Source: Ahniella sp. (lineage in GTDB: Bacteria > Pseudomonadota > Gammaproteobacteria > Xanthomonadales > Ahniellaceae). Taken from it: a DNA stretch of 64,000 nt. Made by a program: the position numbers and the translations under genes. The notes beneath the pieces were generated by a model. It did not search any database. It worked only from the letters and a program-made list of their open reading frames with translations, and was not told the origin of the DNA. Positions 51,901 through 61,350 of the stretch are shown in pieces (within the stretch, counting starts at the first letter, position 1; every line of letters begins with the position of its first letter). Where the stretch lies: the NCBI GenBank assembly GCA_016712105.1, contig JADJRU010000009.1, positions 62,001 to 126,000 of the forward strand, read 5' to 3'.

Positions 51901-53153
51901 GCGCCGGCCGACATCAACCGAAATCCGAACTGTGTCTCGAACGGTGGCAGTCTGCCGGATGGGCAAGGTGCTTGCCCTGCTCAGGGCGCACAGTGGAGCC
52001 CGACCGGCGGCACCATCCCCGCTGGCACCACGGCGATTCGGATCGACGATCTCAATGGTTTGCCCGCCAACGCTGGACAAACACTCACGCTGGATTTGTC
52101 GACCCAGGGCAATCGGGCCGGCAACGTCTACGAAAACAGCTTTACCGCCGTGGCACCAGGGGAATCACTCGCCGTGGCGACGACCAAGGTGCAGGTCCGT
52201 GTGCCGGCCGCCGAGCTGCGGGGTTATGTCTATGCCGACTTCGATGACAACGGCTCCCCAAGCGGCGCCGATCGCGGCATCGGGCCGTGTTGCTGACGCT
52301 GTCGGGCTCGGACACTGTGGGCAACACCATTGAGTTGCGCACCGAATCGGTCAATGCGACTCAGGTCGTCTCAACGGTCAATCGGCTCCGCTTGAACGGC
52401 GGCCCCGAGGAAGTGTTCACCTGCTCGACCACCACACGACTGACCCGCGGCGAATATCTGTTCTGCCGTTTGCCCACGGTGGGTGCCGAGGGCTACACGC
52501 TCGTCGAAACACAGCCCGCCGACTATCTGGATCGCACGGAAACCTTGGGCAGTCTGTCGAATGGCGGCAATGCAGGCCTGGTCGGCAACGACATCTTCAG
52601 CGGCATCCGGGTGCGCAACAATCTGGTCACGGGCGCCAGCGACCGCGGGACCGGCTTCCTGTTCGGTGAATTCCCGGTCTTCGCGGAATTGGGCGGGCGG
52701 GTCTATCTGGAAGGCAGTGTCCCGCCCAACGTTCAGGACGATGACCCGGATGAAGACCCGCCGATCGCGACCGAACTGAGGCTATCGTGTGCTCCCGCAA
52801 GCAGTGGCGACACGGTCACGAACACGGACATTGATGGCAATTACCGGTTCAGCCGCGTTCCCGTGGGCGCCACCTGCGTCATCACGGAACTGCAGCCAGC
52901 CGGATTCAACAACGCCTACAACACCATGGGGCCTGGCGGTCTCTCCGAAACCGGCGGCGCACAGAGCGGTCGCGGCGACAGCACCATCCAACTGGTTGTG
53001 CCGCCGACCGGCAGCTTCGGCAACAACTTTGCCGAGACGACCGCTACAGCCGGGTTGCCGCCACAAAAGGTGCCCACCTCGCCGGTTTCGCTGGTGATCC
53101 TGTTCCTGCTGATCCTGGCGGCGGGAGCGCCGTTCACGAGGCGAACACCCTAG
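48930..53153 (+). CDS. giant SdrD-like surface protein, frameshifted as sequenced
   Basis: Starts at ATG 48930, overlapping the previous stop. First frame to about 51400 (signal peptide LAVIGAVITAPIKAQ, then beta-sandwich repeats with PVGVVFADPPNPNF), a second to about 52285 (AELRGYVYADFDDNGSPSGA, an SdrD B-like start), a third to 53153 (GGRVYLEGSVPPNVQDDDPD, DTDIDGNYRFSRVPVGA-type SdrD B repeat). Missing single bases near 51400 and 52285 explain the breaks. About 1408 residues. The end KVPTSPVSLVILFLLILAAG plus RR looks like a variant exosortase tail. Probably a surface adhesin exported with its neighbour. Confidence 0.72.
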
Positions 53154-53256
53154 CGCCCCTGGCACGGACTCATGGCACCGGGCTGCCTGAGTCCGTCCGC
53201 GCCGCGTCGTGCCCCGCGGCACCCGCTACACTGTCGGGCTTTGCCGAACCGACACC

Positions 53257-55152
53257 ATGAGCCAAGTCGAAACCCCCGAACCGCGCCGATTCCGCTGGCC
53301 TCCTGTGCGGATGTACTGGCCAATGATGCGTCCGTACCGCGGGCTGCTGGCAGGCTGGCTGGTGTTCCTCGCGCTCAGTTCATCGGCGACCCTGACCCTG
53401 CCGTTCGCTGCACGACTGATGATCGAGCGCGGTTTCTCCGGTGGCAACGCCACGGCGGTTGACCAGACCTTCCTGCTGCTTGGCATGGTTGCTATGGTGC
53501 TGGCGATCGCTACGGCATTCCGGTTCTTTTTTGTTTCGATGCTCGGCGAACGCGTCTCGGCCGACCTCCGCAAGCGGCTCTATGCTCACCTGCTGAGGCT
53601 CGATGCCACGTTTTTCGAGAAGAACCGGAGTGGCGAACTGCTGTCGCGGATCACGGCCGACGCCGAACTGGTGCAGACGGTTGTCGGATCCAGCATCTCG
53701 GTGGCACTGCGCTCGGTGATCATGTTTGTCGGCTCGGCCACGCTGCTGGTGTTGACCAGCCCGCGACTGGCGGGATACGCCGCTCTGGGCATCCCGCTCG
53801 CAATCCTGCCGATTCTGGTGTTTGGACGGCGCGTGCGGAATCTGTCGCGACAATCCCAGGATCACTTTGCCGAAACCAGCGCACAGGCGTCTGAATCGCT
53901 GGGTGCCATGCATATCCTGAAGGCGTTTACGCGCGAACGTGTCGAAGCCATGCGTTTTGCTGCATCGATCGCGCGCGTGCTGGTTGCGGCCACCCGACGG
54001 ATCGGCACGCGTGCGCTGTTCACGTTCCGGATCATTGCGTTGGTGTTCGGGTCGATCACGCTGGTGCTATGGATCGGTGCCCGCAACGTGATCAGTGGCC
54101 AGATGAGCGCTGGGGTACTGACACAGTTCGTGCTGTATGCCGTCACTGCCGCCGGGTCGGTGGGTGCGCTGACCGAAGTGTGGGGTGAAGTGCAGCGTGC
54201 CGCAGGGGCGATGGATCGCATCAGCGAAATCCTCGGCACCCAGCCGGACATCGACGATGCCGCTGATGCACGGGCCCTACCCGTCAATGCGCCCGGATCC
54301 GTGCGGTTCGATGACGTTCACTTCGCGTATCCAAGCCGACCCGATGCCCCTGCGCTGCAAGGGGTGTCATTCCAGGTTGCACCCGGCGAAACCGTGGCGC
54401 TGGTCGGTCCTTCCGGTGCCGGCAAGAGCACGATTTTCCAGCTGATGCTGCGCTTCTACGACACCCATACCGGCACCATTTCGGTCGGTGGCGAACCGGT
54501 CCGGGCTCTGACGCTGGAATCGCTGCGCAATGCGTTTGCACTGGTACCCCAGGACAGCGTGCTGTTTGCGATGAGTGCCGCCGAGAACATCCGCGTCGGT
54601 CGTGCCGAAGCAACACTCGACGACGTGCGTGAGGCAGCCCGTCAGGCCGAGGCATTGGCCTTCATTGAAGCCTTGCCACAGGGCTTCGATACCGATCTCG
54701 GCGAACGTGGCGTGAAACTCAGCGGTGGTCAGCAGCAACGTATCGCGATTGCGCGGGCCCTGATCCGCAAGGCACCGATCCTGTTGCTTGACGAAGCCAC
54801 CAGCAGCCTCGATGCCCAGAGTGAAGCCGCAATCCAGCAGGCGCTGGAGCGCGTGCGCCGACAGGTCACCACAATCGTGATCGCACACCGGCTGGCGACT
54901 GTGCAGAAAGCCGACCGGATCCTCGTGCTGGACGGTGGCCGGATCGTCGCCGAGGGACGCCACGAAGACCTGCTGGCCGAAGGTGGCCTTTACGCCGAAC
55001 TTGCCCGGCTTCAATTCGAACACCAACCACACAACCATGAATACCAACGAAACCAATCCAACCGTTCTGGCAACGACTGCCGGAGTCAATGGCGTTTCCG
55101 ATGCAGACGGAAAGCGAGGCCTGGAACCATCTGGCCATGCAGATCCTGCTGA
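53257..55152 (+). CDS. MsbA-like ABC exporter (permease-ATPase)
   Basis: From ATG at 53257 about 590 conserved residues plus a non-conserved tail after LARLQFE; the true end may be near 55020. Six membrane segments in the N-terminal half (GLLAGWLVFLALSSSATLTL, FFFVSMLGERVSADLRKRLY), then an ATPase domain: Walker A LVGPSGAGKSTIFQL, Q-loop ALVPQDSVLF, signature KLSGGQQQRIAIARAL, Walker B ILLLDEATSSLDAQSE, H-loop IVIAHRLATV. Half-transporter acting as homodimer, lipid or peptide export. Substrate unknown; neighbours are a surface protein and a kinase. Confidence 0.9.
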   Translation: MSQVETPEPRRFRWPPVRMYWPMMRPYRGLLAGWLVFLALSSSATLTLPFAARLMIERGFSGGNATAVDQTFLLLGMVAMVLAIATAFRFFFVSMLGERVSADLRKRLYAHLLRLDATFFEKNRSGELLSRITADAELVQTVVGSSISVALRSVIMFVGSATLLVLTSPRLAGYAALGIPLAILPILVFGRRVRNLSRQSQDHFAETSAQASESLGAMHILKAFTRERVEAMRFAASIARVLVAATRRIGTRALFTFRIIALVFGSITLVLWIGARNVISGQMSAGVLTQFVLYAVTAAGSVGALTEVWGEVQRAAGAMDRISEILGTQPDIDDAADARALPVNAPGSVRFDDVHFAYPSRPDAPALQGVSFQVAPGETVALVGPSGAGKSTIFQLMLRFYDTHTGTISVGGEPVRALTLESLRNAFALVPQDSVLFAMSAAENIRVGRAEATLDDVREAARQAEALAFIEALPQGFDTDLGERGVKLSGGQQQRIAIARALIRKAPILLLDEATSSLDAQSEAAIQQALERVRRQVTTIVIAHRLATVQKADRILVLDGGRIVAEGRHEDLLAEGGLYAELARLQFEHQPHNHEYQRNQSNRSGNDCRSQWRFRCRRKARPGTIWPCRSC

Positions 55153-56163
55153 TGCTGCTGATCGTGCTGACGTTCGTGTTTGGCGGCGCTTGGGCCGGCT
55201 TTGCGGTGATGGCACTGTTTGCCTACATCCTGCCGGCTGCAACGATCCTGCTCACGATGACCCGCAGTGTCGCCCAGGCCCTGAATCCTGCCGCCGGGCT
55301 GGAAATTCTGAGCCTGATCGGCGCGCCGTACATCCTGCTTGCCGTGCTCTGTTTCGCTATTTTGCGCCGGCATGGCAGCCAGTATCTATTTCGAATCCTC
55401 GATCACGATTCCACCCATTGCGCATCCTCGGAGGCCTGCTCAGTTGGTTTGCGATGCAATACATGGTCATCGCTTGTTTTCATCTGATGGGCTACGTGGT
55501 GTATCAATACGCTGATCGACTGGGCCACGACGCAAAGCCCGATCACTTGCCTACCAACATGCCCAACCTCCGGGCAGATCCGGACCAGATCCTCATCGAT
55601 GAGACCCAAGCTTTGTCACAAGCGGCGGCAAGAACGCTGAAGCCCGCAACATCCTGCTTGCCCACATGAACGAGCGCGGGGCCACCACGCTCGCACACGA
55701 GCACTACCGGCGACTGGTCAAGAAGGACAACGACAGGACTGCACTCGTCGACCACGCGAAACGCTTCGTTCCGGTGCTCGCCGCCCAGCACAACTATAAA
55801 CGTGCCGTCGAGGTGCTGGCCGAAACATTGGCGTTGGACGCCAGTTTCCGACCGGATGTCACGGACGAGACGTTTCGCCTTGCCACGCGTGCAACGCTGA
55901 TGGGGCAACACAAGATTGCCCTGTACCTGCTCGACGGCTTCCACCAGCGCTCGCCGAAACATCCGGACGTAGTGAAGAACCTGCTGCTGGCGGCCCGGAT
56001 CAGTCACGACAAACTCGGCAACGCGCAACAAGCCCTGCGGATCCTCGAGTTGATCGAGTCCAAGTGGCCGGACCATGTGCTGACCCCAGAGCGGCTGGCC
56101 TTGGCGGAAACGGTGGCTGAAACCTTGCGGATGAGTCCGTCAGGCGGAATGGACACCCGATAG
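55089..56163 (+). CDS. membrane protein with TPR-like tail, frameshifted as sequenced
   Basis: ATG 55089 (GGAG 4 bp upstream) begins MAFPMQTESEAWNHLAMQIL and overlaps the non-conserved tail of the ABC gene. About four membrane segments (LIVLTFVFGGAWAGFAVMAL, LIGAPYILLAVLCFAIL). One missing T near 55410 joins RILDHD to FHPLRILGGLLSWFAMQYMV, and one base near 55630 joins LIDETQALSQ to GGKNAEARNILLAHMNERG. The C-terminal 190 residues are TPR-like helices (LVDHAKRFVPVLAAQHNYKR, IALYLLDGFHQRSPKHPDVV). About 358 residues in total. Function unknown. Confidence 0.6.
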
Positions 56164-56210
56164 CCCCTTCTGCAAGGCTTGGCACTCCGGCCCACGCCTG
56201 CCAACCGTCT

Positions 56211-57718
56211 TTGTCACTGCCCGTGTTTCCTACCGAACATCCACCCTACATCGGCGGCTTCGAAATTCTCGGCGAGATCGGTCGCGGCGGGATGGGTGTG
56301 GTCTATCGGGCCCGTGACCCTGCCCTGCAGCGTGAACTGGCCATCAAGCTTCAGATCGGCAACTGGGAAGAACACCCCGACGAGATGGAGCGGTTCCTGC
56401 GCGAGTCGCGCATTCTGGCGAAGATCAACCATCCCAACGTGGTGCAGATCTATTCGGTCGGGACACATGATGGCGCGCCTTTTTTCGCGATGGAGTTGCT
56501 GGAACGTTCGGTGGCCGAATCAGCGCGGCTGCGCATGCCGAACATCGCACAACTGAAACGCTGGATGCTGGATGCCGCACGTGGCCTGGCAGCGATCCAC
56601 GAAATGGGCGTTGTACATCGGGACATCAAACCGGCCAACCTGCTGCTGACCACGCCCACCAGCATCGAAAGTGAGCACGTCAAGATTGCCGATCTCGGCA
56701 TCGCCAGCGCGAACGACCTGTTCGGCGGAAGACTGACGCAATCCGGCATGGTGCTCGGCACCACCGGTTACCTGGCGCCCGAAGCGTGGTTTCCGGACAC
56801 CATTCTGGATGGCCGCGCCGACCAGTACGCGCTGGGTGTCGTCTACTTCGAACTGCTCACGGGCCGAAGTCCGCACCAGTTCAACAGTGATGCCGAGGCG
56901 ATTAGCGCCATGATGGCGCCACCCGACGCACCGGATATCCGGACCTTGCGCACGGATATCGATGAACCAACGGCCGAACTCATTGCGCGAATGCTCAAGA
57001 CAAGGCCAGACGATCGGTACCCGTCGAGCCCGGATCTGGTCCAGGCCATGATGGCAACAATGGCAACCGGCATGGCCGACTACCGGATTCCGACGCCGCG
57101 ACCCATCGCTGCGCCGAACCCGGAGGCCAAAGCCGAGGCGACCCGTGTGCGGCTTGAGGAAGGCCCCACGCTGGCTCGCCGGCGCAAACACGCGGCACCC
57201 GTCAAACGGCAATGGTGGGCGATTCTGCTCCCGGCCGTGCTGGTTCTGCCTGCGTTGAGTTGGTACTTCTACAGTTCCGCACGCAAACTGGAGCCTCGTG
57301 TTTCGGCACCGGAAAGCGCCGTCATAGAGCCGAATACACCGCGAGAACCGCCCACCCCACCGCCTCCTGCCCGGAGTGCCTGGGCCGAGTATCTGCTGGG
57401 TCACTACACCTGAGCCGGGAGTCGACAAAAACACCCGCGACACTCAGCTTGCTGAAGAACCAGAACGGCGAACTGCAGGCCGAACTGAGTGACATCGAAG
57501 ACAAACCGCTGAAATTGCGCGGTGAAGTGGTCACCCAGATCGACGAAGTCCGTGGCGACAGCACCTGGACCGTGTCGCGCGTGCATCTCACTGGCAAAGG
57601 CAATCTGGAGATGGTTCTCCATGTCTCCTTTGATGCCGAGAACACTGAAGGAAGTGCCCTGCTCAAACGCGGGAATCAAACCGAGCGACTTCAGATCATC
57701 GACAGCGACAATCTGTGA
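56211..57718 (+). CDS. Ser/Thr protein kinase, frameshifted near the end as sequenced
   Basis: From TTG at 56211. Kinase domain about 15-275: GRGGMGVVYRARD (P-loop), AIKLQ (Lys), GVVHRDIKPANLLL (catalytic loop), IADLGIA (DLG instead of DFG), GTTGYLAPEAW. A single membrane segment (WWAILLPAVLVLPALSWYF) separates it from a C-terminal extracytoplasmic part. The frame stops at 57413 after LGHYT, but adding one C to the CC at about 57410 continues as LSRESTKTPATLSLLKNQNG to 57718 (about 502 residues), a beta-rich sensor domain. Receptor-type Hanks kinase; ligand unknown. Confidence 0.82.
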
Positions 57719-57969
57719 AGCGGAAGCAGAGCGATCGATCGCATCGCTGGATGCTCTCGCTTTGGCAACCTTGGGTTCAACGACCATTCTGAACTGAATT
57801 GTGGTCTGACGCGCTTTTTCACGCGCGGATCGCAACGGGATTGTCATGTCGGCGACACGTCCGCTTAAACGTGTCCGTGGATGCTTGCGTGTCTTTGTCA
57901 GGGCCCCATCGTCCAGGTGCGACGTATTCGGGCCGTCTACTACCGCCCGTTTCCGGATCCGATTCGTCC

Positions 57970-60066
57970 ATGTCCCATTCCCCGTCCGATACCGTCTCCA
58001 ATCCCGGCGACAACGTTTCATTGGCGCAAGTCATCCAGCAAACATTGCTCACCAGCCCGATGCGGCGGAAGCTTTTGCTGGGCGGTCTTGGCGCTGCAGT
58101 GTTGCCCTTTTTTGCCGGCTGCGACCGGCGAAGCGTGACCGGCTCATCCCATTCGGATCAGGAAAATCCTGGTCCGGAATCGATCTTCGGCTTCACGGCA
58201 ATTCCGATCAGCAGCGACGATCGGGTCACGGTTCCCGCTGGCTACACCGCCACGGCGTTCATTCCCTGGGGCGACCCCATCCGCACCGGCGCCCCTGCGT
58301 TTGCGCCGGATGCGACCCAATCCGCAGCGGATCAGGCCCAACAGATCGGCGACAATCACGATGGCATGGCGTACTTCGGATTCGATGAACGAACTGCCCG
58401 ATTCGGTGATCGAAGTGATGAGGGTCTGTTGGCTGTCAACCACGAGTACATCAACCCGGAGTACCTCTTTGCTCCGGGTCAGGTCCCCGAAAACTGGCTG
58501 CTGCCGTTCACGATCGACAAGGCACACAAGGCTCAAGCCGCGCACGGATGCAGCGTCGTCCATGTGCGTCGCCAACCCGATGGGCAAGTCACTCATGTAC
58601 TGGACTCGGCGTTCAATCGTCGCGTCACGGGCAACACCCCGATCGTCATCACCGGCCCCGCCGCTGCGCACCCGCTGATGCAGACAAACGCTGATCCGGC
58701 CGGAACCGAAGTACTCGGCATGATCGGAAATTGCGGGAACGGGCGAACCCCGTGGGGCACTTACCTCACCTGCGAAGAAAACTTCAGCGACTACTTTGGA
58801 TGGAGTGGTGAGCGCACGGCCTCCTCCGCGGAGCGCCGATATGGCCTGGGCCAACACGGCGTCGGTTATCTGTGGCACACCGTGGATCCACGCTTCGATC
58901 TGACCATCAACCCGAATGAACCGAACCGTTTCGGCTGGATCGTTGAAGTCGATCCGTTTGATCCCGACAGCCTGCCTTCAAAACGCACGGCGCTGGGCCG
59001 CTTCAAGCACGAAAACTCTGAACTGGTGGTGGCACCCAATGGCAAGATCGTGGTGTACATGGGTGATGATGAACGCAGCGAATATGTCTACAAGTTCATC
59101 AGTGAGGGCACCTTCGACGCTGCCCATCCAGACAGTGAACACCATCGCGGGCTGCTTGACCGGGGCACGCTGTATGTGGCCCGTTTCGATGCGGGCAGCG
59201 ATGCCGCCGAAGGTTTGGGCCGCGGCATCTGGATCCCGCTCGTTCACGGCCAGAATGGCCTGACAGCTGAAAACGGTTTTGCCAGCCAGGCCGAGGTCCT
59301 GATCCGTTGTCGACAGGCAGCCGATCGGGTGGGTGCGACGATGATGGATCGGCCTGAATGGGTTGCCGCCAATCCAACGCGTCCGGGCGAGGTCTTCGTG
59401 ACCTTGACCAACAATGACCGACGCGGCGGCGACATCATCAACGAACCCGATGGCAGCACCCCTGCATCCGGTGCGGCGCCACCGACTGATCCTGCCAATC
59501 CTCGCGCCCAGAATGTCTGGGGCCACATCATCCGATGGCATGAAGCAGGCGGCGACCACTCGGCCCTGCAGTTCGACTGGGATATTTTCGTGATGGCCGG
59601 ACAACCCGCAAATTCCGGGCCGCGAGCGCCATCCGCAAACATCAACGCCGACAACCTGTTCAACAGCCCGGACGGACTCGCATTCGATCGTTTCGGTCGA
59701 CTCTGGATCCAGACAGATGGCAAGAACACCAACAGCGGCGACTTCGAGGGGATGGGCAACAATCAGATGCTGGTGGCCGATCCGGCCAGCGGAGAAATCC
59801 GTCGATTCATGGTGGGGCCGTCCGGTTGCGAGATCACCGGAATCACCTGGACGCCTGATCGCAGGACGATGTTCGTGAACGTGCAACATCCCGGAGAAAT
59901 CGGGAGCCACCCGCGTGCGCCCCGAAAATCCAACGGCGATGTTTTTACACGCAACGACGTGGCCCGCGAACCGACCGCCTTCTCGACCTGGCCCACGCCC
60001 AACACCCGACCGCGCTCGGCCACGGTGGTGATTCGGAAAGACGATGGTGGAGTGATCGGCAGCTGA
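57970..60066 (+). CDS. PhoX-like phosphatase (DUF839)
   Basis: 698 residues from ATG at 57970. A Tat-type signal (MRRKLLLGGLGAAVLPFFAG) then the PhoX/DUF839 propeller: FNRRVTGNTPIVITGPAAAH, TPWGTYLTCEENFSDYFGW (conserved TCEEN), GWIVEVDPFDP, LGRFKHENSELVVAPNGKIV and DGLAFDRFGRLWIQTDG. Such enzymes are calcium/iron phosphatases releasing phosphate from esters in the periplasm. It converges with the PhoD-like gene, with a shared terminator. Typically under phosphate control; no clear Pho box was seen in front. Confidence 0.88.
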   Translation: MSHSPSDTVSNPGDNVSLAQVIQQTLLTSPMRRKLLLGGLGAAVLPFFAGCDRRSVTGSSHSDQENPGPESIFGFTAIPISSDDRVTVPAGYTATAFIPWGDPIRTGAPAFAPDATQSAADQAQQIGDNHDGMAYFGFDERTARFGDRSDEGLLAVNHEYINPEYLFAPGQVPENWLLPFTIDKAHKAQAAHGCSVVHVRRQPDGQVTHVLDSAFNRRVTGNTPIVITGPAAAHPLMQTNADPAGTEVLGMIGNCGNGRTPWGTYLTCEENFSDYFGWSGERTASSAERRYGLGQHGVGYLWHTVDPRFDLTINPNEPNRFGWIVEVDPFDPDSLPSKRTALGRFKHENSELVVAPNGKIVVYMGDDERSEYVYKFISEGTFDAAHPDSEHHRGLLDRGTLYVARFDAGSDAAEGLGRGIWIPLVHGQNGLTAENGFASQAEVLIRCRQAADRVGATMMDRPEWVAANPTRPGEVFVTLTNNDRRGGDIINEPDGSTPASGAAPPTDPANPRAQNVWGHIIRWHEAGGDHSALQFDWDIFVMAGQPANSGPRAPSANINADNLFNSPDGLAFDRFGRLWIQTDGKNTNSGDFEGMGNNQMLVADPASGEIRRFMVGPSGCEITGITWTPDRRTMFVNVQHPGEIGSHPRAPRKSNGDVFTRNDVAREPTAFSTWPTPNTRPRSATVVIRKDDGGVIGS

Positions 60067-60076
60067 TGACGGGAAT

Positions 60077-60120
60077 GGAGAAACTCAGACCGCCCAATCA
60101 GGGCGGCCCGAGTCTCTTCC
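60077..60120. terminator. bidirectional terminator between phosphatase genes
   Basis: Long hairpin: outer arms GGAGAAACTC / GAGTCTCTTCC, inner arms CCGCCC-AATCA-GGGCGG, between the convergent PhoX-like and PhoD-like genes. Confidence 0.7.
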
Positions 60121-60147
60121 CGAAGCAGTGACCGTCGAACAAAATGT

Positions 60148-61242
60148 TCAGCGAATCGGCAGCTTATGGTTCAGCAGCGGATCACCACTCTTGTCGCGCA
60201 GCGACAGATCCACCGTCCGCAGGGACCAGTCGATCTCGATCATGCCGAAGTTCGCCTGTCGGAAAAGGCCCCCTTGCCGCAGAGCATTCGGTACCGGCAC
60301 CTTCCACACTTCGGTCAGGCCGCTGCTGGTCAAGTCATACAGGGGATACGGTACGTTGACGTCGAGCTTCGACAACTCGCCGTAGTGCGTATCACCCGAG
60401 ATGAGCACGACATTCCTGGCACCCGTCTCACGGATCAGGCCAATCAGACGCTGCTGGTCATTCGGAAAGTTGATCCACCCTTCCCATCCCGGAAAGTCTG
60501 CCAGCACCTGCAGGCTGGAACCGATGATGCGAAGGTCGGCCGGTTCCCGAAGTCGAGCTTCCAGCCACTGCCATTGCGTCGCACCCAGCTGCGTGGCGGT
60601 CGGATTCGGATCACGAACATAGGGGCCGGGCACTTCCTGACCGACACTGACCTGATCCTTGGCCCAACGCTCGTAAGTGGCTTCGTCGCCCCAACGCGCA
60701 TCCACCCGAATCGGTGTCCGATTCAATCGCAAGTCCGGCAGGATGATCTGCACGCGGCGCCCAGGCGGCCCGAACGCATAGGATGTGTAGATACCATCGC
60801 GCGACCACCGAGGCGAATCACCCGGCTCGTTCCAGAACTCCAGAAACGCCTTGCGTGAGGCTTCCTTCATCGGGTACTCGGCGCCGGCATCGTTCTCGCC
60901 GTAATCATGGTCGTCCCAGATCGCGATCAGCGGCGTCTTCGACCGCAGTGCCTGGAACCCGCTCTGATTGGCCAGGCGTTCGTACTTCTCCTGCATGACC
61001 GCCGGATCACGGGTATCGAGGTAGACGTTGTCGCCCAGGAACACGAACAGCTCGGGCTGAGCCGCATTGACCGCATCCCAGATGGGTTGCGACTTGTTCT
61101 CTTTGGCACAGGAGCCGAAGGCGATGCGCGTCAAGGTGGCATCCAGCGCCGGCAATGGCACTTGAGCGGACGCACCGACGGCATGGCCGATGGCGAGACA
61201 GGCAAACATGGCCAGTCTCAGGGTTGGGGAAAAGACAGTCAC
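60148..61242 (-). CDS. PhoD-like alkaline phosphatase
   Basis: 364 residues from GTG at 61242 (GAGGAG 9 bp upstream; an ATG at 61311 would give an unusual lead). Signal peptide LRLAMFACLAIGHAVGASA. PhoD-like metallophosphatase: IAFGSCAKENKSQPIWDAV, FLGDNVYLDTRDP, IWDDHDYGENDAGAEYPMKE (metal ligands), VVLISGDTHYGELSKLDV. Periplasmic. Together with the adjacent PhoX-like enzyme and TonB receptor it forms a phosphorus-scavenging group (inference). Confidence 0.9.
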   Translation of the reverse strand: MTVFSPTLRLAMFACLAIGHAVGASAQVPLPALDATLTRIAFGSCAKENKSQPIWDAVNAAQPELFVFLGDNVYLDTRDPAVMQEKYERLANQSGFQALRSKTPLIAIWDDHDYGENDAGAEYPMKEASRKAFLEFWNEPGDSPRWSRDGIYTSYAFGPPGRRVQIILPDLRLNRTPIRVDARWGDEATYERWAKDQVSVGQEVPGPYVRDPNPTATQLGATQWQWLEARLREPADLRIIGSSLQVLADFPGWEGWINFPNDQQRLIGLIRETGARNVVLISGDTHYGELSKLDVNVPYPLYDLTSSGLTEVWKVPVPNALRQGGLFRQANFGMIEIDWSLRTVDLSLRDKSGDPLLNHKLPIR

Positions 61243-61312
61243 CGTACTACGCTCCTCATGAATGGACAGTTGTGCCGTGGCGAACGCCAAATACCCGGAC
61301 CGTGACGACATC

Positions 61313-61338
61313 CGTCAACCGGTCCGGGTTGTTTGACG
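61313..61338 (-). terminator. hairpin after TonB-dependent receptor
   Basis: CGTCAACCGGTCCGGGTTGT with TTGACG: arms CGTCAA.C and G.TTGACG pair around CCGG. Lies just downstream of the receptor stop on the minus strand. Confidence 0.45.
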
Positions 61339-61350
61339 ATCAGCCCTCGA

